Assembly: GCF_029689925.1 (NCBI RefSeq)
Contig: NZ_CP121445.1
Location: 6,010,501-6,074,500 of the forward strand
DNA from: Anaerocolumna sp. AGMB13025
Lineage (GTDB): Bacteria; Bacillota; Clostridia; Lachnospirales; Lachnospiraceae
Reading direction: 5' to 3'
DNA: 64,000 bases
Below the pieces are notes generated by a model. It was not told where the DNA came from. It saw only the letters and a list, made by a program, of their open reading frames with translations, and did no database searches. Every line of letters starts with the position of its first letter. Position 1 is the first letter of the stretch. A program made the position numbers and the translations under genes. This document shows, piece after piece, positions 53,734 through 62,691 of the stretch.

Positions 53734-54576
53734 TTACTTTTTTTGAATACTCCCAAAATGTTCAATGGTTGTTGACAAAGCCGCCGATACAAATACTGCC
53801 GTAAACGTAAATCCCGATAAAATAGTTATCATAGATAAGATCTTTGTCGCTTCACAGACCGGGTATAGATCACCATATCCCACCGTAAAAAAAGTAATTA
53901 CAACGAAATACAAAGCATCTCCCCAGGAGGTCAGCTCCCGGCTATAGCAGGCAGTGGGATAGACGTTCTGTATTTCAAAAGTAATATTGCTTAATGCAAA
54001 AATCGCAAAGCTGATATTCATAAAAGCAATACTCCAAATACTTTTTACCAGTACTTTCTTTTTAAAGATTGTCCAAATGATCCGACCAATGCCAAATATA
54101 TTCACTACATATAAAACCGCACTGATCCATATAAATCCCTTGGGATATTCTATGCTCCGGGTTATTAACTGCCCAAACAGGATACAGAAGGAAACTCCCG
54201 AATAAATCAGAATACAATTAATGGTCTTATCCTTCATACTGACAATTTCTTTTATGATAACTACAACTAAAAAATATAATAAAAACAACAGCAGCAAACA
54301 AATTAGAGATAAAATCGATGAAATCAGGAGCCGGAATGCTATTCTTCCTTCACTGTCATTTAAGAAAATCACAACCCCCACTGCAATGAAAAGTACACCG
54401 TGGAATATTGCAACTGGAATTAAAACCGCCGGTTTCACATGGACAGCAGCAGAAGACTTTCCTCCCACCGTGGCGATATATTTTAATAAATATAGTCTGT
54501 TTTTCCAGATTTCCCTAAAGAAGTAGAGCAACATTATCATAGTCATTGCTAAAATCAATATGTCATCCACCAACAT
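53734..54576 (-). CDS. Two-pore-domain-like potassium channel
   Basis: The 280-residue membrane protein has several N-terminal hydrophobic helices and a C-terminal pore unit, ALYFVVITFFTVGYGDLYPVCEATKILSMITILSGFTFTAVFVSAAL. TVGYGD (about residue 233) is the K+ selectivity filter. No cytoplasmic RCK domain follows. Five to six helices precede the pore loop, so the layout resembles Kv-type ion channel family members without a clear voltage sensor. It is a single gene with its own terminator. Confidence 0.88.
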   Translation of the reverse strand: MLVDDILILAMTMIMLLYFFREIWKNRLYLLKYIATVGGKSSAAVHVKPAVLIPVAIFHGVLFIAVGVVIFLNDSEGRIAFRLLISSILSLICLLLLFLLYFLVVVIIKEIVSMKDKTINCILIYSGVSFCILFGQLITRSIEYPKGFIWISAVLYVVNIFGIGRIIWTIFKKKVLVKSIWSIAFMNISFAIFALSNITFEIQNVYPTACYSRELTSWGDALYFVVITFFTVGYGDLYPVCEATKILSMITILSGFTFTAVFVSAALSTTIEHFGSIQKK

Positions 54577-54688
54577 ACCTCCTTAAAACTCTATTTGTCT
54601 CCCAATTATACTCCTTAATTCTCCTATTTGCTATGGGAACCTAAAAATGTATTATCACTGAATTTTACCTCTTCTATTCTCTGGCATC

Positions 54689-55447
54689 TTATCGCTTCAT
54701 CGAATACACCATAAGCTGTAATTCTTTGTATGTCGCGGCTTTTCCGTAATAATTTGAAAATGAAGCTATTATCTTCATGTCTCTCTTCCGAAAGATTTCT
54801 TTTAGCTCATCAATAGAATACAGTCTGGTTGGATCTGCCGGACTTATCTCCGGTTTTTGTGCAGGAAATCCATAGGGTATATTGAAGTCTCCATACAGCA
54901 TTCTTCTGTTTTTTGCATCCCAATCAAACACGGATAAAGCAAGTGCCTTATCTCCAACTTCCCAGCCCTGCTTTGGAAAATAAAGCTCTGCATGTTCCGC
55001 ATTGCATATATCCATAAAATGCTTTCCTAAAGGCTTTAACGCTTTTGAGATAACGTCAAAAATCTTTAAGTTCTCCTCTTCATTCTCCAAATAACCAATT
55101 GCACCATCTGCCAGATTTACGACAACGTCAAATTCATTTTTAAAATTTATGCTGCGGATATCCGAATGGATAAATTCTGGGGTCAATGCTTCTTTTTCTG
55201 CCATCATCCTTGCGTCTTCAATTAATTCTTTCGTTATATCAACTCCAACAACCGAGTAGCCTTTTCTTGCAAACTCCAGTGAATGTCTTCCGTACCCGCA
55301 AGCAAGATCAAGAATACGTTCCCGTCCGGTAAGCCCGAGGGTGTTAATAATAAAATCCACTTGATTCTTAGTATCTTCCACCCATGACTGCTTTTTCATA
55401 TCAAGGGTCCATATATTTTTATACCAGTCTGAAGCTTTTATCTTCAC
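54689..55447 (-). CDS. Class I SAM-dependent methyltransferase
   Basis: The 252-residue protein has the Rossmann-type methyltransferase motifs ILDLACGYGRHSLEFARKGYSVVGVDITKELIEDA (motif I and post I), FDVVVNLADGAIGYL (motif II region) and LKPLGKHFMDICN. The C-terminal part (LYSIDELKEIFRKRDMKIIASFSNYYG) also fits small-molecule methyltransferases. The substrate is unknown. It is monocistronic. Confidence 0.88.
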   Translation of the reverse strand: MKIKASDWYKNIWTLDMKKQSWVEDTKNQVDFIINTLGLTGRERILDLACGYGRHSLEFARKGYSVVGVDITKELIEDARMMAEKEALTPEFIHSDIRSINFKNEFDVVVNLADGAIGYLENEEENLKIFDVISKALKPLGKHFMDICNAEHAELYFPKQGWEVGDKALALSVFDWDAKNRRMLYGDFNIPYGFPAQKPEISPADPTRLYSIDELKEIFRKRDMKIIASFSNYYGKAATYKELQLMVYSMKR

Positions 55448-55687
55448 ATACTGCCTCCTTATGCGTATATTGGGTATTAATTCCCCTGCACGTATTTTAA
55501 TAATACTATATTAACAATTCATAATTACTTGCCGGCAGTATTATATTAGCAATAATTTTGAGAAAATAATAGACTTGTAATTCAATTTGTAATATAATGG
55601 ATAATGAAGTGCGGACTAAATTTAAAATCTGTTATTGTAGCCACACAGAGGCTATTCTATCAAAATATTTATTGTCTCCTACAATCT

Positions 55688-56719
55688 TTATTTATTGCTT
55701 CGCTTATCTCCTTGTCTAATCGCCTTCACAATATCCAGGAACCAATTATACAAATCAGCTTCACCTAATCCAAATAATTTTTCTTTATTCAGAATAACCT
55801 TTCCATCCTTTATTTCCGAAATACCAAAAAGCGGCTCATAATTTAGTGCTTGAATGCTGCTAAATTCCTTCCATTCCTCAATTGTAAACACCTCTTTTTC
55901 TGTTATTCTTTTCAAGTTCTGATAAGTACTCCGGTGCATCAAATTCAACCCGGCATTAAAATCAATCCTACTGCACAGTTGGTTATCGATGGCCTTCCAT
56001 ACGGTTTCAATACTTTGCTGTCTTTTATATAAGCTTTCCAAGCTCATGTCCCCGGTATTTAGCATCTCCATTAGCAACTGCTCATAATTCTGCGGCTGCC
56101 ATTCCAAGGTTCTGCTCATATGAATCAGCCATTTATCATGAGGGATATATTCTTTATTTGCAATAAATAAAGCGGATATCAGAGGTTTTACCGCATAGTT
56201 AAAACAATAATGTCCCTGTAAAATATCCTCTCTGTGAATCCATATATCACCTGCTAATTTATAATTCCACCAGGATTCAAACATGAGTCCTTCTGCCTGA
56301 CTGACTTCGCTTTCTTTTTGGAGCTTTGTTTCAAACAGACTTTTTAACGCTCCATTCTCATCATAGATAATTTTTGCATACGATAGATCCCATAATGCAA
56401 TGGTGTCATAATCCCTTTTTAACTCTTCTTCATAATTTAAGATTTTAATATCATACAGATATCCATCGACTTTTGTAATTCCAAGAGCAAGCGGCGTTTT
56501 TTTCGTTTTATAGCAATTAAAAGCCTCTTCATGGAGAAAAATCACCACATCTATTTCCGATAAATAATCAGCATAGCCTCTTGACATGCCACCGTCCAGC
56601 ATAATACCTGCAATTTGTTCAAATTCTTTGATTTTATCCATATTTTTATTAAGCGCTTCCATAAGTTCTGTCAAATTACTATCTTTTTTAATACTGACAT
56701 AAGGTCTTTTACTTTTCAT
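55688..56719 (-). CDS. Nucleotidyltransferase-like protein
   Basis: The 343-residue protein has a beta-polymerase-like nucleotidyltransferase start: GIMLDGGMSRGYADYLSEIDVVIFL (about residues 39-63). The first Asp of the usual DxD pair is replaced by Glu (SEID) and the second acidic position is Val, so activity is doubtful. The remainder is helical (YCFNYAVKPLISALFIANKEYIPHDKWLIHMSRTL), as in DUF4037-type or kanamycin-nucleotidyltransferase-like C-terminal domains. The function is unknown. It has its own promoter region and is not close to other genes. Confidence 0.65.
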   Translation of the reverse strand: MKSKRPYVSIKKDSNLTELMEALNKNMDKIKEFEQIAGIMLDGGMSRGYADYLSEIDVVIFLHEEAFNCYKTKKTPLALGITKVDGYLYDIKILNYEEELKRDYDTIALWDLSYAKIIYDENGALKSLFETKLQKESEVSQAEGLMFESWWNYKLAGDIWIHREDILQGHYCFNYAVKPLISALFIANKEYIPHDKWLIHMSRTLEWQPQNYEQLLMEMLNTGDMSLESLYKRQQSIETVWKAIDNQLCSRIDFNAGLNLMHRSTYQNLKRITEKEVFTIEEWKEFSSIQALNYEPLFGISEIKDGKVILNKEKLFGLGEADLYNWFLDIVKAIRQGDKRSNK

Positions 56720-56802
56720 TATATGTTCCCTTTCAAATGTAATGGTATTTTTATATTGTAATTAAGGTAATAAGTAATTACGGTCTTTTTTTGTGATAAC
56801 AT

Positions 56803-57108
56803 AAAAAGGCCATGGAACTCTCCACAGCCAAATAGTTGTTATTATATGAGCGGAAAAGTTTGATAAAACCATATTTGTGTATAGAAAATAATACTGTTAT
56901 GGAACAGTCTTATATTTTCTATTAAATTATGATTTTTATCTTCCTTTCCACGTGCTACTTATATTACCGATTCTGTAATATCAAGTGTACCGGATATCGT
57001 CACCCCAGAATTATATTTTTATGTTATCACCTTTGTATCATAACATTACATTAATTATGATGTCAATATAATTTCCACCTCCCTGCTGCTTATGACGGGG
57101 AGGTGGAA
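56803..57108 (-). terminator. Two hairpins after the nitroreductase gene
   Basis: TTCCACCTCCC/GGGGAGGTGGAA (57073-57108) lies 56 bases after the nitroreductase stop but lacks a T-run. About 270 bases further on, GGC-TGG/CCA-GCC (56808-56829) is followed by TTTTT and can terminate. Both hairpins share the related 22-nt block TGGAACT...CACAGC...AAATA (56813-56834 and 57104-57125, 19 matches). Otherwise 56720-57163 shows no gene. Confidence 0.55.
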
Positions 57109-57163
57109 CTGTTCACAGCTAAATATATAACGTGTTTTTTGTATATGCTGCGAAGCAAAAATC

Positions 57164-57724
57164 TTATTTTACAAAGTTAACAGTTCCTTCTTTTCTAGGC
57201 GCAGCGGCAGGCAGCGGCTTATCGCTGTATCCTAATACAGCGGAACCAGATACTTCATAATCCTGTGGTACACCTAGTTCTGTTAAGATACTTCTTACCT
57301 TAGGATCCTGCCCAAAGTATGCCAATATATGAATCCAACAGGAACTGATATTAAGAGAATGGGCAGCCAGAAATATATTTTGAAGGGCAACTGCACAATT
57401 TGCTTCAACTGTAGCTGAGCTTTTATCATAAGAGGTGATAATTACTGTGGGTGCATTATAAAAAGGATTGAATTCAGGATTGCCAGCCATCTTTTGGAAA
57501 CGTTCTTCCGAGGAATTTTTCATTAATTCTTTCACAGCAGAGACCAGTTCATCTACTTTTTCCTTATTCTGTACTACCGTAAAATGCCATCCCTGTTGTC
57601 CCATCCCACTTGGCGCATAGTTTGCCGCTTCTAAAATCAGATTTAAGTTTTCATCTGAAATCTGCTCCTGTGTATAGGATCTTACACTTCTTCTGGATAA
57701 AATATTCTGTATTATTTCGTTCAT
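57164..57724 (-). CDS. Nitroreductase family flavoprotein
   Basis: The 186-residue protein is an FMN-dependent nitroreductase: RRSVRSYTQEQISDENLNLILEAANYAPSGMGQQGWHFTVVQ binds FMN in the family, and GSAVLGYSDK near the C-terminus completes the pattern. Its physiological substrate is unknown. The start is the ATG at 57722-57724 behind AAAGGAG; the longer frame adds 15 unlikely residues. It is divergent from a LysR-type regulator gene, the usual sign that this regulator controls it. Confidence 0.9.
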   Translation of the reverse strand: MNEIIQNILSRRSVRSYTQEQISDENLNLILEAANYAPSGMGQQGWHFTVVQNKEKVDELVSAVKELMKNSSEERFQKMAGNPEFNPFYNAPTVIITSYDKSSATVEANCAVALQNIFLAAHSLNISSCWIHILAYFGQDPKVRSILTELGVPQDYEVSGSAVLGYSDKPLPAAAPRKEGTVNFVK

Positions 57725-58217
57725 ATATAACTCCTTTCGATTGTAAAAACTTGGTGACCACAATGTCATTAAACTTGTTTTGGAATCAGACTAGTTTCGG
57801 AATCAGATTAGTTTTGGTATCAGAAACCTTGCTTTGACTAATTTATAAATTTGTTTTATAATTAGCTACTGATTTATTTGATTATCTTGATAACACTGAA
57901 ATAATAACAGTATTTTCATCTCAGGTCTAATGAATTCTTTTCATTAATTCTATAACTTTAAGTTATGGATGAAAAATTTTATGTCACATAAAATAAGTCA
58001 ATTGGTTATTGGGAGTACGTTCCTTGATACCTTTATTGTTTGCTTTATCAGGATTCATTATCGGGGTTGTCTATCTAAGTATAGATGTATCATTACAAAT
58101 TTATACTTCACAATTTCACAAATAGAAGTTTTATCATAAATGATAAATTTTATGTTTCGCATAGTTATGTACCATATTTATTTATTATTTTTCTTTACGA
58201 CATAATACAACACATTT

Positions 58218-58381
58218 ATTTGCATCATATTTATTTACATCATTTTTATTTACATCATTTTTATTTACATCATTTTTATTTACATCATTTTATTTACGAC
58301 ATATTTATTTACATCATATTTGTTTACATCATATTTATTTACGACATTTTTATTTACCTCATATTTATTTACCTCATATTT
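58218..58381. repeat. Minisatellite, 15-nt unit, in the LysR gene leader
   Basis: Eleven 15-nt units (consensus ATTTACATCATATTT or TTTTT) run to 27 bases before the LysR start codon. One unit has lost one base. The repeat fills the promoter-proximal part of the divergent nitroreductase/LysR region (57725-58408), in which I see no other feature. Confidence 0.92.
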
Positions 58382-58408
58382 ATAAATCAGAAAAAAGCAG
58401 GAGGAATT

Positions 58409-59314
58409 ATGAACTGGCAGCAATTAGAATATTTTAAGACCATAGCAGAAACTGAAAATTTCACAGAGGCAGCAACTTTACTTTCCGTAACACAGCCAGC
58501 CCTCAGCAAGGCTATATCCAAATTAGAAGAAGAGTTAGGCGTTCCTGTGTTTGAAAAACATGGACGGAATATCCAACTGACCCGTTATGGAAGTCTGTTT
58601 CTTACACACACCCAAACTGCTCTCCGGGAAATCAACGAAGGTGTGCAGGAACTTAAGGATATGGCCAATCCGGAAACGGGTACTGTTTCAATTTCCTCAC
58701 TCTTTACTCTTGGCACTCGCCTTATACCTGATGCAGTTAGTGAATTTCTGATTAAATATCCCAATATTAAATTTGAATACTGCATGGAAACTGCGGAAAA
58801 TATCCTAAAAGGTCTAGTAAACGGAAGGTTTGATTTGGGCTTATTAGCTGATAACGAAATTGCTATACCAAACAGGGAAATTGAAGCCATACCCGTCAAA
58901 CAGGAAGAACTTGTAATTATTGTTCCAAAGAATCATCCTCTTTCAAATAAAACTGAAATATCCCTGTTGGAACTAAAGGACGAAAATTTTGTTTTCTTTT
59001 CTGAAAAAACCAAAGAGAAAATTACTACCTTTTATAAAATGCATGGCTATACTCCAAAGTCCCTGCTAAAACCCAGTGAAAACGGAAGTTTAGTAACCGA
59101 ATTTGTACGAGCAGGTCTGGGGATATCCATTGTTCCTTATTCCTGTTTCTTAAAAACGGAGGATATATCTGTACTAAGGTCAAAAGAACAGCATTGTTTC
59201 AGGACAATTTATATGGGTCTCAAGAAAAATGCTACTTTATCCTCTTCTGCCAAACTATTTAAAGACTTTTTGATTGAATATGTCTCCAGAACAACTTTCA
59301 GCAATCAAACTTAA
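58409..59314 (+). CDS. LysR family transcriptional regulator
   Basis: The 301-residue protein has the LysR winged helix (NWQQLEYFKTIAETENFTEAATLLSVTQPALSKAISKLEEELGVPVFEK) and the two-lobed periplasmic-binding-like effector domain starting near residue 90. The start is the ATG at 58409-58411 behind AGGAGG. The frame is open upstream only because the 15-nt repeat unit translates without stops into YLHHF-type repeats, so that extension is not protein. It probably controls the divergent nitroreductase gene. Confidence 0.92.
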   Translation: MNWQQLEYFKTIAETENFTEAATLLSVTQPALSKAISKLEEELGVPVFEKHGRNIQLTRYGSLFLTHTQTALREINEGVQELKDMANPETGTVSISSLFTLGTRLIPDAVSEFLIKYPNIKFEYCMETAENILKGLVNGRFDLGLLADNEIAIPNREIEAIPVKQEELVIIVPKNHPLSNKTEISLLELKDENFVFFSEKTKEKITTFYKMHGYTPKSLLKPSENGSLVTEFVRAGLGISIVPYSCFLKTEDISVLRSKEQHCFRTIYMGLKKNATLSSSAKLFKDFLIEYVSRTTFSNQT

Positions 59315-59702
59315 GAACCGGATGCCAGTTTGTTTCAAACGTACTATATACAATCAATAAACATAGGGAATCAACCGGAATTGTGTCTGCTTACAATACT
59401 CATTAAATTCCTCCCTAAACCTACCCCGTAAAGCTGCCTCTTCTACCCTTATTCTAACTCCATAGAAGAACATGCAGGCGATCAGAACACATACAGGCGC
59501 AAACATATGCCTGTACACAGCTACCCCATTAGACTAAGTATACTTCCGGAATAGGCTGGATTTCTTATAAATTTAGTCTAAATGAATTTGTCTATATGAG
59601 TTATGTAGACATGGATTCAATTCATTATACTATTAGCCCGCACCCGCATAACATTCTACCATTCATTTGTATAAATTCTACATATCACTTAAAGCAACTA
59701 CA
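59315..59702. other. Intergenic, no gene recognised
   Basis: This is the convergent region between the LysR gene and the RibD-C reductase gene. It contains one short hairpin (TACAGGC/GCCTGTA, about 59492-59515) but no T-run and no convincing ORF. Confidence 0.35.
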
Positions 59703-60416
59703 TTAATTGTAATTTATTATTCTATACACTAAACGTATATAAGAATTCTCCAATACTTCACACTTTTCAAGTGAGAGCACACCTAATTTTTCTAATTCCT
59801 CCTGCCGTGTAATTGATTCGCCGTCTATAAGGGTTGCGGTATTCCTTCCACCGACCAAAACCGGAGCTATAACTATATCGACGTAATCAAATAATTTATT
59901 ACGCAGAAACATTCCGTTTAATGTTCCACCAGACTGTATCGTGATACGTTCACATTGATACTGTTCTGAGAGAACTTCAAGCATTGCTTTTAGGTTCAGC
60001 TTTTCCTGATATATAATGTTTAAATTCTTTTCTTTCACTGAATATGCCGGATGCCCATCATTCGTTGTAACCAATACAAATTCCTTTGCTAGTGAACAAA
60101 AATACCGTATTCCTCCTTCTTTTAGATGTTTATTATCAATAATCACAAATGATACTGGTGTTTTTTCAGGCATAGCCTTTTTATTAACTCCTAATTTTGC
60201 CTGTACGCGACCGGAATTCAAAGACCATAAATCTGTGGTCTGCTCTATCTCATAATACTGATGTAATCCCTCTTTTACACCAGCAAGCTTAGGATAATCC
60301 GTATCAACATCCAACGTATCCGATGCTCCGGTACTAATCTTACCATCTACCGATGACAGCATAAATAAGGTTGTAATAGGTCTTTTTTTCGCTTTTACTA
60401 CTTTTTCAAAATCCAT
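59703..60416 (-). CDS. RibD C-terminal/dihydrofolate reductase-like protein
   Basis: The 237-residue protein has the stand-alone RibD-C fold: RPITTLFMLSSVDGKIS at the N-terminus, ITIQSGGTLNGMFLRNKLFDYVDIVIAPVLVGG in the middle, and a closing beta-strand. Such proteins are NADPH-dependent reductases related to the pyrimidine reductase of riboflavin synthesis and to DHFR; no riboflavin genes are nearby, so its substrate is unknown. It is a single gene. Confidence 0.87.
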   Translation of the reverse strand: MDFEKVVKAKKRPITTLFMLSSVDGKISTGASDTLDVDTDYPKLAGVKEGLHQYYEIEQTTDLWSLNSGRVQAKLGVNKKAMPEKTPVSFVIIDNKHLKEGGIRYFCSLAKEFVLVTTNDGHPAYSVKEKNLNIIYQEKLNLKAMLEVLSEQYQCERITIQSGGTLNGMFLRNKLFDYVDIVIAPVLVGGRNTATLIDGESITRQEELEKLGVLSLEKCEVLENSYIRLVYRIINYN

Positions 60417-60692
60417 ATGCTTATCTATCTCCTTCCTGCTTTTTATGGTATTAATCTATTTTACAGGAGGCAGCCCATTTCTTCATGATTTTTTTTGCAT
60501 AAAATTATCAGGAATTATTTCTATACGATATCATCACATATCCTTTACCTGGTAACCTAAACCACCTTTTATACAATTAAAACAATTAATTAATAAGAAT
60601 GAAATGCCCTGGTGGAAATTGCATTTAATAATATATTTCATTCTAGTCCAAAGAAAACAAATGGATACAGATAACTTTCTGTAAAAAACAAA

Positions 60693-60790
60693 GTGTCTGC
60701 CTCGCCAGACTCTAGCGCTGACGCGCTGTCACGACAGTGACAATTTTCCTTAAGTGCGTCATGCGCATCCTGCCTGTAAGGCTTTTTATA
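60693..60790 (+). repeat. Dispersed multi-hairpin repeat, copy 3
   Basis: From CCAGACTCTAGCGCTGACGC to TGCCTGTAAGGCTTTTT it matches copy 2 (51508) with only a few differences and lies in the same orientation. The first arm (GTGTCTGCCTCG) is diverged. It directly follows the ABC-2 permease gene (minus strand) by nine bases. The rest of 60417-60798 shows no gene. Confidence 0.85.
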
Positions 60791-60798
60791 AGGTACCT

Positions 60799-61587
60799 TT
60801 AAGATTCTCTTGGAACCCCAATCATCTTCCGATTAAAGATAAGAATACTACCGCCTATACATGCGATACAAAAGAGTATGGTTAACAGAATCGTTACCTT
60901 GAAGTCCGTATCTACTGTTGTGGCAGTCAACAAAGAAAATCCACCTGTAAGCTTAGTCGGCAGGTATTTTTGAATGCTTGAAAACATATTAAGCAAATTA
61001 ATTGCAATAAAGGTACCTCCTGTTCCAGCCAAAACAAGGGTATTGCTCTGTGCAAGGGAAGAGAACAATATAACCATTGCCAGTATCCATATTCCAAACA
61101 GCCAATAGCATAGTGCCGCATAAAATAAATGTGAGGCAATGCTGTTATCCCAAAAATATGCATTATATCCATAAGTAATGCCAAAGCATATCCAGTAACA
61201 GAATGTCCATAACAACAGCAGGACTGCTGTTTTTGCAAGAATAACTTTATATCTTGACAATCCTTTCGTCAAAACCAAAACTAATGTCCCGCTTTGATAC
61301 TCTTTCGTAAAGGTATTACTAACAAGTAAAACAAAGATAAATAGTGCCATTTCAATATTTTTATAATACTGCATCCATGAAGTCATGGCATCAATCTTTA
61401 TATCAGTTACAATCATTCCAGTACTTTTCAGGGAACTTTCCATCATTTCCATTAACCAGGGTGTTATTTTCGCTATAGCCGGATTCATAATACCAAACAG
61501 TACGAAAACCAATAAAAGGATTGTCAGCCGTCCAGAACGTATCAGTTCCATAAACTCCTTTTTAAAAAATGCAAATAATGTTTTCAT
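60799..61587 (-). CDS. ABC-2 type transporter permease
   Basis: The 262-residue protein has six hydrophobic helices and the ABC-2 pattern: FFKKEFMELIRSGRLTILLLVFVLFGI first, then SNTFTKEYQSGTLVLVLTKGLSRYKVILAKTAV, typical of the intracellular coupling region. With the ATPase encoded upstream it forms an exporter, possibly for a peptide or antibiotic. Its start overlaps the ATPase stop by four bases (ATGA), so translation is coupled. It is the last gene of the four-gene XRE cassette. Confidence 0.88.
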   Translation of the reverse strand: MKTLFAFFKKEFMELIRSGRLTILLLVFVLFGIMNPAIAKITPWLMEMMESSLKSTGMIVTDIKIDAMTSWMQYYKNIEMALFIFVLLVSNTFTKEYQSGTLVLVLTKGLSRYKVILAKTAVLLLLWTFCYWICFGITYGYNAYFWDNSIASHLFYAALCYWLFGIWILAMVILFSSLAQSNTLVLAGTGGTFIAINLLNMFSSIQKYLPTKLTGGFSLLTATTVDTDFKVTILLTILFCIACIGGSILIFNRKMIGVPRES

Positions 61588-62486
61588 TTGCTGACCACCT
61601 CCAAAAACAAAGATTCCAGAGTAGGCTCTAACCTCTCGATTTTAGTAAACGCAAGTTTCTGATTTACAACAACCCCTAATACATCCATCATTTTCTGCTC
61701 GTTAACGTCGTCAAAAGCAATATTCCTTTCCCTTCGTTTCTTTCCATCCGGAAAAACGAAAAGGAGCTTATCTGCATCGGAAGAATCCTCAAACTCAATT
61801 TCAAAGCCTGCTGCCTGATGCATATTTTTGATTTGTTCTAAATTTCCACTTAAAGCTATCTTTCCATCCTTGATAAATGCAATTGCATTGCATATCCGTT
61901 CCACATCTGACAGGATATGCGTTGAAAACAGCACCGTTGTCTGTTCTTTCGAAGACACTAAAATATCCAGAATCTCCTTTCTGCCTACCGGATCAAGCGC
62001 AGAGGTTGGCTCATCACATATAAGCAGTTTGGGTTGATTCATAAGTGCCTGTGCAATACCAAGCCGCTGCTTCATTCCCCTCGAAAAGCCCTTTATGTGT
62101 CTTTTTTCATGTTCTAACCCAACAAGTGCAAGAAGTTCTGTCGTTCTGCTTTTGTTTTTATTGGTTTCCATTCCCGTAATTTCACCGCAAAAGTTTAAAT
62201 ACTCTCTGGGTGTCATATAGGAATAAAATTCGGGAACATCCGGCAGATAACCCACATAACGGTTGGTCTTGTTCTGCCCGTAAGTAACCTTTTCACCATT
62301 TACATAAATCTCTCCACGATCTGCAGCTATAAGGCCAAGTATCATTTTCATTGTAGTAGTTTTGCCCGCACCATTTTGCCCTACGAAACCAAACACACTG
62401 CCTGCCGGTACGGAAAAACTCAAGTCGGAAAGTACCTTCTTTTCACCAAATTGCTTAGAAACATGGGATACGTTTAACATTTCCAT
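61584..62486 (-). CDS. ABC transporter ATP-binding protein (drug/peptide export type)
   Basis: The 300-residue ATPase has Walker A GQNGAGKTTTMKM, signature SRGMKQRLGIAQAL (a variant of LSGGQ), Walker B LLICDEPTSALDP and the switch His in LFSTHILSDVERI. It belongs to the CcmA/BcrA-like ATPases of ABC-2 exporters. The C-terminal 90 residues form the domain usual in this group. The start is the ATG at 62484-62486 behind AGAGGACGATTAGA; the longer frame runs back into the previous gene. It follows the PLDc_N gene with almost no gap. Confidence 0.92.
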   Translation of the reverse strand: MEMLNVSHVSKQFGEKKVLSDLSFSVPAGSVFGFVGQNGAGKTTTMKMILGLIAADRGEIYVNGEKVTYGQNKTNRYVGYLPDVPEFYSYMTPREYLNFCGEITGMETNKNKSRTTELLALVGLEHEKRHIKGFSRGMKQRLGIAQALMNQPKLLICDEPTSALDPVGRKEILDILVSSKEQTTVLFSTHILSDVERICNAIAFIKDGKIALSGNLEQIKNMHQAAGFEIEFEDSSDADKLLFVFPDGKKRRERNIAFDDVNEQKMMDVLGVVVNQKLAFTKIERLEPTLESLFLEVVSK

Positions 62487-62487
62487 T

Positions 62488-62691
62488 CTAATCGTCCTCT
62501 CTTCCAAGGAGGAAATAAAGAATTGGTCCAATAAACTCCATACCCACAATCACAATAATCAGCCACACCTTTCGACTGCCTCGTTTATAATTCTGATGTG
62601 TTAGTATATGGTGGAGCGTATATACTAGAAGTCCCAGTTCTGCTATTACAAGTGGTAGAATAAATGGTAAGTATTCGATGATTTTATTCAT
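62488..62691 (-). CDS. PLDc_N domain small membrane protein
   Basis: The 67-residue protein has two transmembrane helices (LPFILPLVIAELGLLVYTLHHIL and VWLIIVIVGMEFIGPILYFLLG) and the terminal GRED motif of the phospholipase D nuclease N-terminal domain family. Such proteins are regularly encoded with ABC-2 exporters in Firmicutes. The function is unknown, perhaps assembly or immunity. It starts eight bases inside the end of the XRE gene and ends one base before the ATPase start, so translation is tightly coupled. Confidence 0.85.
   Translation of the reverse strand: MNKIIEYLPFILPLVIAELGLLVYTLHHILTHQNYKRGSRKVWLIIVIVGMEFIGPILYFLLGREDD

Noticed and set aside
58085..58408. N-terminal extension of the LysR ORF with YLHHF repeats
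   Set aside because: It is the translation of the 15-nt minisatellite. A perfect AGGAGG lies before the ATG at 58409, where the normal LysR start motif begins.
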